This document shows, piece by piece, positions 35,047-42,867 of a DNA stretch of 64,000 bases. A program made the translations under genes and the position numbers. The number at the start of each line of letters is the position of its first letter. Position 1 is the stretch's first letter. The DNA lies in contig NZ_JANZKP010000002.1 in assembly GCF_025642745.1 (NCBI RefSeq), forward strand, positions 62,001 through 126,000, in the 5' to 3' direction. The stretch comes from Cellulomonas sp. RIT-PI-Y. GTDB lineage: Bacteria > Actinomycetota > Actinomycetes > Actinomycetales > Cellulomonadaceae. The notes under the pieces are model-generated. The model worked only from the letters and a program-made list of their open reading frames with translations, ran no database searches and was not told where the DNA came from.

Positions 35047-35093
35047 GCCCTCCCTACGCAGCTATGTGAGTAGCGCTGCTGCGGAGGGAGGGC
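35047..35093 (-). terminator. Strong hairpin between rmuC and cvnA
   Basis: GCCCTCCCT-a-CGCAGC (35047-35062) pairs with GCTGCG-g-AGGGAGGGC (35078-35093), 15 of 16 positions, with a 15-base loop. It follows rmuC on the minus strand and separates it from the conservon-pilus operon. The 80 bases between rmuC's stop and the stem hold nothing else I can identify. Confidence 0.7.
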
Positions 35094-35172
35094 GGCGGTT
35101 CTAGGGGTGGAGAGGAGCGGATTGAGTGGTGGTAGGGGTCGGGACTCAGACGACCCACCTGAGGGTCGGCCG

Positions 35173-36447
35173 CTACTGCGGCGGCTCGGCCTCGCGCTCC
35201 CACCGACGGCTGGGGAGGTCGTCCACCGCGGTCTCCGGTGCCGACACGACCGACAGCCGGCGGTCGACCGTGGGCGGCGTCGCCAGACCCTGGTCCACCA
35301 CGCGCAGATCGCTGAACCGTCGCGCGCTGACCAGCACGCGCGACTCCAGCGACGCCACCGCCTGGTTGTAGGAGGTCGCCGCCGCGTCCAGGCTCCGGCC
35401 CACCTTGCCCAGGTGTCCGCCGAAGGTCGCGATCCGGCCGTGCAGCTCCTTGCCGAGATCGAGCACCGCCTGGGCGTTGTCCGCCAGCGCGTCCTGCTTC
35501 CAGGCGTAGGCGACCGTGCGGAGCAGGGCGAGCAGGGTCATCGGGGTCGCGATCACCACGCCCTGGTCGAAGGCCCGCTCGACGATGCCCGGGTCCTGGT
35601 CCAGCGCGGCGTGCAGGAACGCCTCGGCGGGCACGAACATCACGACGAACTCCGGCGCCGGGCCGAACTGGTCCCAGTATCGCTTGGCGGCCAGCTGGTC
35701 GATGTGCCGGCGCAGGTGGGTGGCGTGCGCGGCGAGCCGTCGGTCCCGCTCGGCCGGGTCGGTGGCCTCCACCGCCTCCAGGAAGCCGAGGAACGCGACC
35801 TTCGCGTCGACCACGATCCGCTTGCCGCCGGCCAGGTGCACCACCAGGTCAGGTCGCAGTGCCCCGTCGTCGGTCCGCACCTGCTCCTGCTCGACGAAGT
35901 CGACGTGCGGCAGCATCCCGGCGGCCTCGACCACCCGGCGCAGCTGCACCTCGCCCCACCGACCCCGCACCTGGGACGCCCGCAGCGACGTGGCGAGCCG
36001 GGTGGTCTGCTCGCGCAGCTCACCGGCCTCGATCCGCATCAGCCGGACCTGTTCGCCGATCGCCGCGCTGCCCTCCGCCCGGGCCTGTTCCGCGGCGCGC
36101 AGCTCGGCTCGGACCGCGTCCAGGGTGCGGGTCATCGGGTCGACCATCGACCGCACGGACTGCTCCCGCCGGGCGAGCTCGCCGCTCTGCTCCTGGTGCC
36201 GGGCCGCCAGCGACTGGTGCGCCAGCGCGAGGAACTGCTCCGAGCTCTGGCTGAGCGCGTCGGCCGCCAGCGCCCGGAACCGCTCGCCGTCGTCCGGGTG
36301 CGCGGTCTCGGCCACCGCACGCCAGCGCGCGGCCTCCACCTCGGCCCGGCGCAACCGGGTGGCGCCACGGCCCACGGCCGCGAACCAGCCGATCGACAAC
36401 CCCGCGACCAGGGCCCCGGCGAGAGCGAGCACCAGTGACATCGTCAT
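35173..36447 (-). CDS. rmuC: RmuC-family DNA recombination protein
   Basis: A 424-residue membrane-anchored protein related to RmuC, a restriction-endonuclease-like fold linked to suppression of inversions at short inverted repeats. The N-terminal anchor (about 5-25) and a long coiled coil (about 30-140) precede the nuclease-like core: RGRWGEVQLRRVVEAAGM, DLVVHLAGGKRIVVDAKVAF (the Asp and the DAK residues form the catalytic set) and FVPAEAFLHAALDQDP. ATG at 36447 or a second ATG at 36441; the frame continues far upstream, but through the divergent ychF gene. A 54-base divergent region separates it from ychF. Confidence 0.88.
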   Translation of the reverse strand: MTMSLVLALAGALVAGLSIGWFAAVGRGATRLRRAEVEAARWRAVAETAHPDDGERFRALAADALSQSSEQFLALAHQSLAARHQEQSGELARREQSVRSMVDPMTRTLDAVRAELRAAEQARAEGSAAIGEQVRLMRIEAGELREQTTRLATSLRASQVRGRWGEVQLRRVVEAAGMLPHVDFVEQEQVRTDDGALRPDLVVHLAGGKRIVVDAKVAFLGFLEAVEATDPAERDRRLAAHATHLRRHIDQLAAKRYWDQFGPAPEFVVMFVPAEAFLHAALDQDPGIVERAFDQGVVIATPMTLLALLRTVAYAWKQDALADNAQAVLDLGKELHGRIATFGGHLGKVGRSLDAAATSYNQAVASLESRVLVSARRFSDLRVVDQGLATPPTVDRRLSVVSAPETAVDDLPSRRWEREAEPPQ

Positions 36448-36487
36448 GTCCGGCACCCTGCCAGCACCCACCGACAACGAGTCCCCG

Positions 36488-36493
36488 TAGGAT
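36488..36493 (+). promoter_or_regulatory. -10 box of leaderless ychF
   Basis: TAGGAT lies 8 bases before the ychF GTG, with no Shine-Dalgarno sequence between them. Confidence 0.5.
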
Positions 36494-36501
36494 GACCTCC
36501 C

Positions 36502-37587
36502 GTGGCACTCACCATCGGCATCGTCGGCCTGCCCAACGTCGGCAAGTCCACCCTCTTCAACGCCCTGACCCGCGCGCAGGTGCTCGCGGCGAACTACCCG
36601 TTCGCCACCATCGAGCCCAACGTCGGCGTGGTCCCGCTGCCCGACCCGCGGCTGAACACCCTCGCGGAGATCTTCGGCAGCCAGAAGATCCTGCCCGCGA
36701 CCGTGTCCTTCGTGGACATCGCCGGCATCGTCAAGGGCGCCAGCGAGGGGGAGGGGCTGGGCAACCAGTTCCTGGCCAACATCCGCGAGGCCGAGGCGAT
36801 CTGCCAGGTCACCCGCGCGTTCGCCGACCCGGACGTCGTGCACGTCAACGGCCGCGTCGACCCCAAGGACGACATCGAGACCATCGCCACCGAGCTGGTC
36901 CTGGCCGATCTGCAGACCCTGGAGAAGGCGATCCCGCGGCTGGAGAAGGAGGTCCGCGGCAAGAAGGCGGACCCCGCCGACCTCGCCGCCGCCCAGGCCG
37001 CGCTGACGATCCTGGAGACCGGCACCACCCTGTTCCAGGGCGCGAAGGCGGCCGGGCTCGACCTGGCGGACGTTTCCGGCCTGCAGCTCATGACGGCCAA
37101 GCCGTTCATCTACGTCTTCAACACCGACGACGCCGGTCTGGCCGACACCGCGATGCAGGACGAGCTGCGCGCCCTGGTCGCCCCCGCCGACGCGATCTTC
37201 CTGGACGCCAAGTTCGAGTCCGAGCTGGTCGAGCTGGAGGAGGACGAGGCGCGCGAGATGCTGGCCGAGACCGGCCAGGACGAGTCGGGTCTGGACCAGC
37301 TGGCCCGGGTCGGCTTCCACACCCTCGGCCTGCAGACCTACCTGACCGCCGGTCCCAAGGAGTCCCGCGCCTGGACGATCCACCAGGGCTGGACCGCCCC
37401 GCAGGCTGCCGGTGTGATCCACACCGACTTCCAGAAGGGCTTCATCAAGGCCGAGGTCATCTCCTTCGAGGACCTGGTCGAGGCCGGGTCGGTCGCGGCG
37501 GCCCGTGCAGCGGGCAAGGCGCGGATCGAGGGCAAGGACTACGTGATGGTCGACGGCGACGTGGTGGAGTTCCGCTTCAACGTGTGA
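36502..37587 (+). CDS. ychF: Ribosome-associated ATPase/GTPase YchF (OLA1 family)
   Basis: A conserved Obg-class P-loop protein that binds ribosomes and prefers ATP; linked to stress responses. The 361 residues include G1 GLPNVGKSTLFNAL (about 8-21), switch IEPNVGVV, G3 DIAGIVKGASEGEGLGNQFL, the atypical G4 FNTDD in place of NKxD (the known cause of ATP preference), and a C-terminal TGS domain (about 278-361) ending FKAEVISFEDLVEAG to VEFRFNV. GTG start is immediately preceded by a -10 box. Length and motifs are canonical. Confidence 0.95.
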   Translation: MALTIGIVGLPNVGKSTLFNALTRAQVLAANYPFATIEPNVGVVPLPDPRLNTLAEIFGSQKILPATVSFVDIAGIVKGASEGEGLGNQFLANIREAEAICQVTRAFADPDVVHVNGRVDPKDDIETIATELVLADLQTLEKAIPRLEKEVRGKKADPADLAAAQAALTILETGTTLFQGAKAAGLDLADVSGLQLMTAKPFIYVFNTDDAGLADTAMQDELRALVAPADAIFLDAKFESELVELEEDEAREMLAETGQDESGLDQLARVGFHTLGLQTYLTAGPKESRAWTIHQGWTAPQAAGVIHTDFQKGFIKAEVISFEDLVEAGSVAAARAAGKARIEGKDYVMVDGDVVEFRFNV

Positions 37588-37651
37588 ACGATGCCTGACA
37601 CCGCGGACTGAGCCCGAGCAAAAGGCCTGCGGTTCAGCGGTCTGGGCGCCG

Positions 37652-37683
37652 TACGCTTCCCCTTGAGCCGAGGTGTCGACACC
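37652..37683 (+). promoter_or_regulatory. Promoter with downstream 12-bp palindrome
   Basis: TACGCT (37652-37657) is a -10-like box. The perfect palindrome GGTGTCGACACC (37672-37683) begins 14 bases later, within the expected leader of the next gene. It could be an operator or simply a short hairpin. Confidence 0.35.
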
Positions 37684-37741
37684 CGATGCGGAACGGCTGC
37701 CGGTGGGCGGAGGCCCTGACCCGCATCGGACGGAGGACGAC

Positions 37742-38137
37742 ATGACGACCAGACCGGAGACCGTCACCCTGTGGCGGCCCACCGGCCCCGAGGAGATCGA
37801 GTTGGTCCGGGCGTCCGGATCGCGCCGGTGGCCACCCCGCCTGCCGGACCAGCCGATCTTCTATCCGGTGTTGAACGAGGACTACGCGGTGCGGATCGCA
37901 CGGGACTGGAACGTCCCGGCGTCCGGCATCGGCTATGTGACCCGGTTCGAGGTGGACAAGAACTACCTCGACCAGTTCCCGGTGCAGCAGGCCGGTGGCG
38001 AGACCATCCTCGAGTACTGGATACCCGCCGAGTCGCTGGACGACTTCAACGATCACATCGTCGGCCCGATCGTCGAGGTCTCGTCCTTCACCCGTGTCGA
38101 TGGCGAGACGGTCGAGACACGATTTGCTGAGAACTGA
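37742..38137 (+). CDS. Conserved protein annotated elsewhere as ADP-ribosylation/crystallin J1-like
   Basis: A 131-residue cytosolic protein. Its conserved blocks are VTLWRPTGPEEIELVRASG, RRWPPRLPDQPIFYPVLNED, AVRIARDWNVPASGIGYVTRFEVD and a final LEYWIPAESLDDFNDHIVGPIVEV. Small actinobacterial and proteobacterial proteins with this pattern carry the label ADP-ribosylation/crystallin J1, but the true ADP-ribosyl hydrolase fold is about twice as long, so the label is not evidence of function. The ATG at 37742 follows GGAGGACGAC; a frame from 37673 is open but crosses the palindrome. No partner gene is coupled to it. Confidence 0.7.
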   Translation: MTTRPETVTLWRPTGPEEIELVRASGSRRWPPRLPDQPIFYPVLNEDYAVRIARDWNVPASGIGYVTRFEVDKNYLDQFPVQQAGGETILEYWIPAESLDDFNDHIVGPIVEVSSFTRVDGETVETRFAEN

Positions 38138-38152
38138 CCTCCCCGCCGACGG

Positions 38153-38677
38153 TCACCACGTCACCTCGCCGGCCGTCACCGCCCGCACCACCTGCCCCGG
38201 GTACCGCAGCCCGCGGAAGTAGTGGTCGTGCTGCGCGATCACGTCCTCGGCCCGCACCACTCCGTCCGCGGTCGGCACGTCGTAGGTCGTGTGCGCGTCG
38301 GTGACCCAGGTGAGGTCGTAGCCGTCCGCGGCGGCCCGCTGGGCGGTGGTGCGCACGCAGTAGTCCGTCTGCGCCCCGCACAGCACCAGGTGGTCGGCGT
38401 CGCCGAGCGTCGCGCGCAGCGTGGTGTCGGCGAACGCGTCGCGGTAGGACTTGGCGACGACCGGCTCGCCCGGCGACGGATCGAGCGCCGGATGGATCCG
38501 CCAGCCGTCGGTGTCACGCTCCAGCCCCGGTCCCTGGTGCTGCACCCAGACGACCGGCACCCCCGCCGCGCGGGCGCCGGCCAGCAGGGTGCGGGTGGCG
38601 GCCAGCACCGCTTCCACCCGCACGCAGCCGTCCAGCACGTCGTTCTGCAGGTCGATCACGACCAGGGCGGCGGGCAT
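38153..38677 (-). CDS. Isochorismatase-family cysteine hydrolase
   Basis: A 174-residue alpha/beta hydrolase of the isochorismatase/nicotinamidase superfamily. The catalytic triad is visible as Asp in VVIDLQNDV (about residue 9), Lys in VVAKSYRDAF (about 81) and Cys in VLCGAQTDYCVRTTA (about 114-122). The family includes nicotinamidase, ureidoacrylate and N-carbamoylsarcosine hydrolases; the metal site of nicotinamidase (DxHxxxH) is not evident, so that function is not assigned. ATG overlaps the stop of the DUF1801 gene (ATGA). The C-terminal HDHYFRGLRYPGQVV resembles stand-alone streptothricin-hydrolase-like members. Confidence 0.85.
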   Translation of the reverse strand: MPAALVVIDLQNDVLDGCVRVEAVLAATRTLLAGARAAGVPVVWVQHQGPGLERDTDGWRIHPALDPSPGEPVVAKSYRDAFADTTLRATLGDADHLVLCGAQTDYCVRTTAQRAAADGYDLTWVTDAHTTYDVPTADGVVRAEDVIAQHDHYFRGLRYPGQVVRAVTAGEVTW

Positions 38678-39117
38678 CAGCCGACCGCGCGCACGATCAG
38701 CTCGGCGATCCGCTGCTCGTCGTCGGCGGTCAGGGTGGTGATCGCGAAGGACGTGGGCCACACGTGGCCGTCGTCGAGCGCCGCGACGTCGTTGAAGCCC
38801 AGGGTCGAGTAGCGCACCTTGAACTTGCTGGAGGGCTGGAGGAACAGCAGCACTTTGCCGTCCTTGGCGTAGGCGGGCATGCCGTACCAGGTGCGGTGGG
38901 TGAGGGTCGGGGCGTGCTCGACCACCAGGGCGTGCACCTTCTCCGCGACGGCACGGTCGTCGTCCGGCAGCTCGGCGATCTTGTCCAGGAGCTCCTTCGC
39001 CGGGTCACCCGACGCGCCGGACCGCTTGCTCGTGCGCACCTCCGCGGCACGCTCCTTCATCGCGGCCTTCTCCTCGGCCGTGAAGCCCTCGGCCTCGTCG
39101 TCACGCTTGGCGTTCAT
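38677..39117 (-). CDS. DUF1801 (YdhG-like) protein
   Basis: A 146-residue protein. The first 50 residues are a charged helix (EGFTAEEKAAMKERAAEVR). The rest is a DUF1801/YdhG fold with LTHRTWYGMPAYAKDGKVLLFLQ, FKVRYSTLGFND and the closing helix. Function is unknown, although proteins of this fold are common in actinobacteria and Bacillus. It probably forms a two-gene unit with the isochorismatase-like gene. ATG at 39117 has GGAGAGGA upstream; the frame to 39150 is not needed. The start is only 62 bases from the divergent MFS gene. Confidence 0.8.
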   Translation of the reverse strand: MNAKRDDEAEGFTAEEKAAMKERAAEVRTSKRSGASGDPAKELLDKIAELPDDDRAVAEKVHALVVEHAPTLTHRTWYGMPAYAKDGKVLLFLQPSSKFKVRYSTLGFNDVAALDDGHVWPTSFAITTLTADDEQRIAELIVRAVG

Positions 39118-39165
39118 GGTGGTCCTCTCCGGAGGTGCAGCAGTGGCCACATGCTAGGGCGGGCG

Positions 39166-39171
39166 TAACGT
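39166..39171 (+). promoter_or_regulatory. -10 box of leaderless MFS gene
   Basis: TAACGT lies 8 bases upstream of the GTG at 39180. No ribosome binding site is visible at the right distance. Confidence 0.4.
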
Positions 39172-39179
39172 CGCTGGAC

Positions 39180-40553
39180 GTGCCCCGCCCCGCCCTCGAC
39201 CGGCCGTTCGGCCCGCGCTTCGTCGCGCCGGTGCTGATCGGACCGGTGCTGAACCCGATCAACACCACCATGATCTCGGTGGCGCTGGTGCCGATCTCCC
39301 GGGACCTGGGGGTGCCCACCTCGCGGGCGGTCTGGCTGGTGGCCGGGCTGTACCTGGCCAGCGCGGTCGCCCAGCCGGTGATGGGCAAGCTCGCGGACGT
39401 GCTCGGCCCGCGCCGGGTGTACTCCGCGGGGCTGGTGCTGGTGGCGGTCGCCGGCGTGCTGCCCGAGCTGTGGTCGGGCTTCGCCGGGGTGCTGGCCGCC
39501 CGGGTGCTGATCGGACTGGGCACCTCCACCGCGTACCCGTCGGCCATGACGCTGATCCGGGACCAGTCGGGGCGTGTCGGTCGGTCGACGCCGCCCGCAC
39601 TGCTGTCCGGGCTGTCGATCGCGAGCCTGACCACGTCCGCGGTGGGTCCGGTGCTCGGCGGGGTCCTGATCGCGGCCTTCGGCTGGCCGTCGATCTTCCT
39701 GGTCAACGTGCCGCTGGCCCTGATCGCGCTGGTGCTGACCTGGCTGTGGGTGCCCCCGGACACGACCCGGCCGGTGGCGCCGAGCAGCGGCCCGTTGCTG
39801 CGCGCCATCGACCCCGGCGGCATCGTGCTGTTCGCGGTGGGGCTGGCGGCGCTGCTGGTGTTCCTGCTGGAACTGAGCTCGCCGCTGTGGTGGCTGCTGG
39901 TGCTTGCGGTCGTGGTGCTGGCCGCGTTCGTGGCGTGGGAGCTGCGCCGTCCGGCGCCGTTCGTCGATCTGCGCATGCTGGTGGGCAACGGCGCGCTGAC
40001 CCGGACCTACGCGCGGATGTTCCTGGTGTATCTGGCGGCGTACGCGGTGGTCTACGGGTACTCGCAGTGGCTGCAGGGCGCCGCGGGCTTCGACGCCGAC
40101 GCCGCAGGCCTGCTGCAACTGCCGACCGCGGTGCTGGCGGGGGTCGCGTCGGTGCTGGTGGCCCGGAACACCTGGCTGCGTCCGCCGCTGGTGGTCGCCG
40201 GAATGATGGCGCTGGCCGGGGGAGTGCTGCTGGTGGGGCTGGCCTCGACGGCACCGGTGTGGCTCCTGCTGCTGGTGGCCGGGGTGTTCGGCGTCCCGCA
40301 GGGGCTCGCGTCGGTGACCAATCAGGCCGCGCTGTACCGGCAGGCCCCACCCGAGCAGACCGGCACCGCAGCGGGCCTGTCCCGGACCTCGGTGTACCTG
40401 GCGGCGATCGGGTCCTCGGCGGTGATCGGACTGACCTTCGGGGACACCCCGTCGGATGCGGGGCTGCACGCGATCGGGTGGCTGATCGTGATCGCCTCGG
40501 CGGGGGCGACGCTGCTGGCGGTGCTGGACCGCGCGCTGCGCCGGGCTCCATAA
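39180..40553 (+). CDS. MFS transporter, DHA2-like drug exporter
   Basis: A 457-residue major facilitator. The N-terminal half carries motif A as GKLADVLGPRRVY (loop 2-3) and motif C-like GLSIASLTTSAVGPVLGGVL in helix 5, the signature of antiporters. About 13-14 hydrophobic segments can be drawn, which suggests the 14-helix DHA2 group (EmrB/QacA type). Substrate is unknown. The frame opens at 39135 inside the divergent gene's control region; the GTG at 39180 follows a -10 box. After its stop, about 290 bases lack a gene and hold only the dppA control region. Confidence 0.85.
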   Translation: MPRPALDRPFGPRFVAPVLIGPVLNPINTTMISVALVPISRDLGVPTSRAVWLVAGLYLASAVAQPVMGKLADVLGPRRVYSAGLVLVAVAGVLPELWSGFAGVLAARVLIGLGTSTAYPSAMTLIRDQSGRVGRSTPPALLSGLSIASLTTSAVGPVLGGVLIAAFGWPSIFLVNVPLALIALVLTWLWVPPDTTRPVAPSSGPLLRAIDPGGIVLFAVGLAALLVFLLELSSPLWWLLVLAVVVLAAFVAWELRRPAPFVDLRMLVGNGALTRTYARMFLVYLAAYAVVYGYSQWLQGAAGFDADAAGLLQLPTAVLAGVASVLVARNTWLRPPLVVAGMMALAGGVLLVGLASTAPVWLLLLVAGVFGVPQGLASVTNQAALYRQAPPEQTGTAAGLSRTSVYLAAIGSSAVIGLTFGDTPSDAGLHAIGWLIVIASAGATLLAVLDRALRRAP

Positions 40554-40664
40554 CACACCCGCCCGGAGTGGCGCTGAGCGGTTCGTGCTCGTGACCGTCT
40601 GACGAGACGACGGATCGCCCGAGTCAGCATGTTTCCGGTGTGTTTCGACCCCGTGACGTCTCGA

Positions 40665-40688
40665 ATACTGGACAGTACTGCTCAGTAT
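40665..40688. promoter_or_regulatory. 24-bp operator-like palindrome upstream of dppA
   Basis: ATACTG-ga-CAGTACTG-ct-CAGTAT is symmetrical at 20 of 24 positions and holds four TACTG/CAGTA half-sites in one face. It lies about 60 bases before a TAGCGT -10 box (40750-40755) of the peptide transporter operon. A dimeric or tetrameric regulator would fit. The rest of 40554-40843 contains no gene I can support. Confidence 0.6.
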
Positions 40689-40843
40689 CGATCCGGTAAC
40701 GATCACCCGGTGACGGCGGCTGTGTCCGATTTGTCCCACCTCGGCTCACTAGCGTGTCCACATCCATGGCGGGACCGTGCGTCCGCCGCGCCCGGCACGA
40801 CTGGGCGCCGCGACTCCCGGGCGCCACCTTTTCAGGAGGAACA

Positions 40844-42676
40844 TTGAAGATCAGGCGAATTGGAGCCGCAGTGGCGGCCGTCGCGGCGGGCGCCTTGGTG
40901 CTCACCGCGTGCTCGGGTCCCGACACCGGCTCCGAGATCAGCGAGACCACGTCGGTCAACGTGGGTTGGAACGAGCCGTTCCGCTCCACCAACAACCTGA
41001 CGGCGAACGGCAACGCCACGGCGAACGCCAACATCATCTACCTGACCACCTCGTTCTTTAACTACTACGACGGTGACCTGAACCTCGCGAAGAACGAGGA
41101 CTTCGGCACCTACGAGGTGACCAGCGAGGACCCGCTGACCGTCAAGTACACGGTCAACGAGGGCGTCGAGTGGTCGGACGGCACCCCGGTGGACGCCGCG
41201 GACATGATCCTGTTCTGGGGCGCCCAGAACGACGGCTTCGACACCGTGTCCGGCGACGAGCTCGAGACCGACGCCGACGGCAACCCGGTCGTGGGCGACG
41301 GCGACGTCTACTTCGACTCCTCCTCCCCGGCGATGACCGCGGTCTCCCAGTTCCCGGAGATCGGCGACGACGGCCGCTCGGTCACCTTCGTCTACGACGA
41401 GCCGCGCTCCGACTGGGAGAACGGCATGAACCAGCCGTCCCCGATCGCCGCCCACGCCGTGGCGAACATCGCGCTGGGCATCGAGGACCCGACCGAGGGC
41501 AAGCAGGCCATCGAGGACGCGTTCGAGAACAAGGACAACGCGGCTCTGGCCAAGATCGCCGACGCGTGGACCAACGCGTTCAACTTCACCTCGATGCCGG
41601 ACGACCCGCAGCTGTACCTGTCCTACGGGCCGTACATCATCAGCGACTACGTCGAGGGCCAGTCCCTGACCCTGTCCCGCAACGAGAACTTCGGCGACTG
41701 GGGCCCCAACCCCAAGGTCGACGCCATCACCATCCGTTACTCGGAGGACCCGCTGGCCTCGGTCACCGCGCTCCAGAACGGTGAGGTCGACCTGATCCAG
41801 CCGCAGTCCTCCGTGGACGTGCTGTCGACCCTGGACACCCTGGACAACGTCTCGTACACCACCGCCCCCGAGGGCACCTACGAGCACGTCGACCTGACCT
41901 TCAACAACGGCGGTCCGTTCGACCCGGCGACCTACGGCGGCGACGCCGAGAAGGCCCGCATGGTCCGCGAGGCGTTCCTCAAGACCGTCCCGCGCCAGGA
42001 GATCATCGACAAGCTGATCACCCCGCTGCAGGACGACGCCACCACCCGTGACTCCCAGCTGTACGTGCCGGGCTCCCCGGACTACGACACGGTGATCGCG
42101 GACAACGGCTCCGACGCGTGGGCCGACGTGGACATCGAGGGCGCGAAGGCCCTGCTCGCCGAGGCCGGCGTGACCACCCCGGTGGACGTGCGCTTCCTCT
42201 ACGGCAAGTCCAACGTGCGTCGTGCGAACGAGTACCAGCTGATCTCGGCCTCCGCGTCGCAGGCCGGCTTCAACGTCATCGACAACGGTGACGACACCTG
42301 GGGCTCGATCCTGGGCAACGGCTCCTACGACGCCTCCCTGTTCGGCTGGCAGTCCACCTCGACCAACGTGCTGAACGCCGAGGCGAACTACGTCACCGGC
42401 GGGCAGAACAACTACGGCGGCTACTCCAACGCCGACGTGGACGAGCTGTGGTCGCAGATCGCCGTCAGCACGGACAACGACGAGATCGTCGACCTGGCCA
42501 CGCAGGTGGAGCAGAGGCTGAACGAGGACGCGTTCGGCGTGACCATCTTCCAGTTCCCGGGTGTGGTCGCCCACCGCGACGTCCTCGAGGGCGTCTCGAC
42601 CATCACGCTGTCCCCGACCATCTTCTGGAACTACTGGGACTGGGAGATCAGCGCGTCCGACTCGGCCACCGAGTGA
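40844..42676 (+). CDS. dppA: Peptide-type ABC transporter, substrate-binding lipoprotein (family 5)
   Basis: Family 5 (DppA/OppA) binding protein of 610 residues, anchored by a lipobox ending in Cys23 (GALVLTAC). The consensus blocks NEGVEWSDGTPVDAADMILFW, YGPYIISDY, TFNNGGPFD-type segments and PTIFWNYWDWE at the end are clear. The start is a TTG at 40844: AGGAGGA sits 3-9 bases ahead, the encoded KIRRIGAAVAAVA signal sequence is ideal, and the longer frame from 40754 would put about 30 extra residues ahead of the signal peptide. It may bind oligopeptides, nickel or glycosides; the family alone does not decide. A perfect hairpin after the stop separates it from the permeases. Confidence 0.88.
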   Translation: MKIRRIGAAVAAVAAGALVLTACSGPDTGSEISETTSVNVGWNEPFRSTNNLTANGNATANANIIYLTTSFFNYYDGDLNLAKNEDFGTYEVTSEDPLTVKYTVNEGVEWSDGTPVDAADMILFWGAQNDGFDTVSGDELETDADGNPVVGDGDVYFDSSSPAMTAVSQFPEIGDDGRSVTFVYDEPRSDWENGMNQPSPIAAHAVANIALGIEDPTEGKQAIEDAFENKDNAALAKIADAWTNAFNFTSMPDDPQLYLSYGPYIISDYVEGQSLTLSRNENFGDWGPNPKVDAITIRYSEDPLASVTALQNGEVDLIQPQSSVDVLSTLDTLDNVSYTTAPEGTYEHVDLTFNNGGPFDPATYGGDAEKARMVREAFLKTVPRQEIIDKLITPLQDDATTRDSQLYVPGSPDYDTVIADNGSDAWADVDIEGAKALLAEAGVTTPVDVRFLYGKSNVRRANEYQLISASASQAGFNVIDNGDDTWGSILGNGSYDASLFGWQSTSTNVLNAEANYVTGGQNNYGGYSNADVDELWSQIAVSTDNDEIVDLATQVEQRLNEDAFGVTIFQFPGVVAHRDVLEGVSTITLSPTIFWNYWDWEISASDSATE

Positions 42677-42707
42677 CGTTCTGACCCGGATCTAGCGCTA
42701 CGGCACG

Positions 42708-42737
42708 GGGGTACCGCGGCACCCGCCGCGGTACCCC
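42708..42737 (+). terminator. Hairpin between dppA and permease genes (attenuator or mRNA stabiliser)
   Basis: A perfect 12-bp stem, GGGGTACCGCGG (42708-42719) with CCGCGGTACCCC (42726-42737), and a 6-base loop start 31 bases after the dppA stop. Such an intercistronic hairpin typically leaves much more mRNA for the binding protein than for the membrane subunits. Confidence 0.8.
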
Positions 42738-42818
42738 TCTGCTGTGCCTGATCTGCATCTCTACCCGCCCAGGGAGGACCGTCCCAGCGCCGGTGAACGC
42801 AGTCGGCCACGAGCCGCG

Positions 42819-42824
42819 TAGAAT
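42819..42824 (+). promoter_or_regulatory. -10 box for the permease part of the dpp operon
   Basis: TAGAAT lies 44 bases ahead of the permease ATG, between the hairpin and the gene. The same hexamer occurs upstream of typA and the VanW gene, so it may be a second, weaker entry point. Confidence 0.4.
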
Positions 42825-42867
42825 CGCCGACCGCGAGTACTCCCCTTCCCGTAAGGTCCACGACCCC

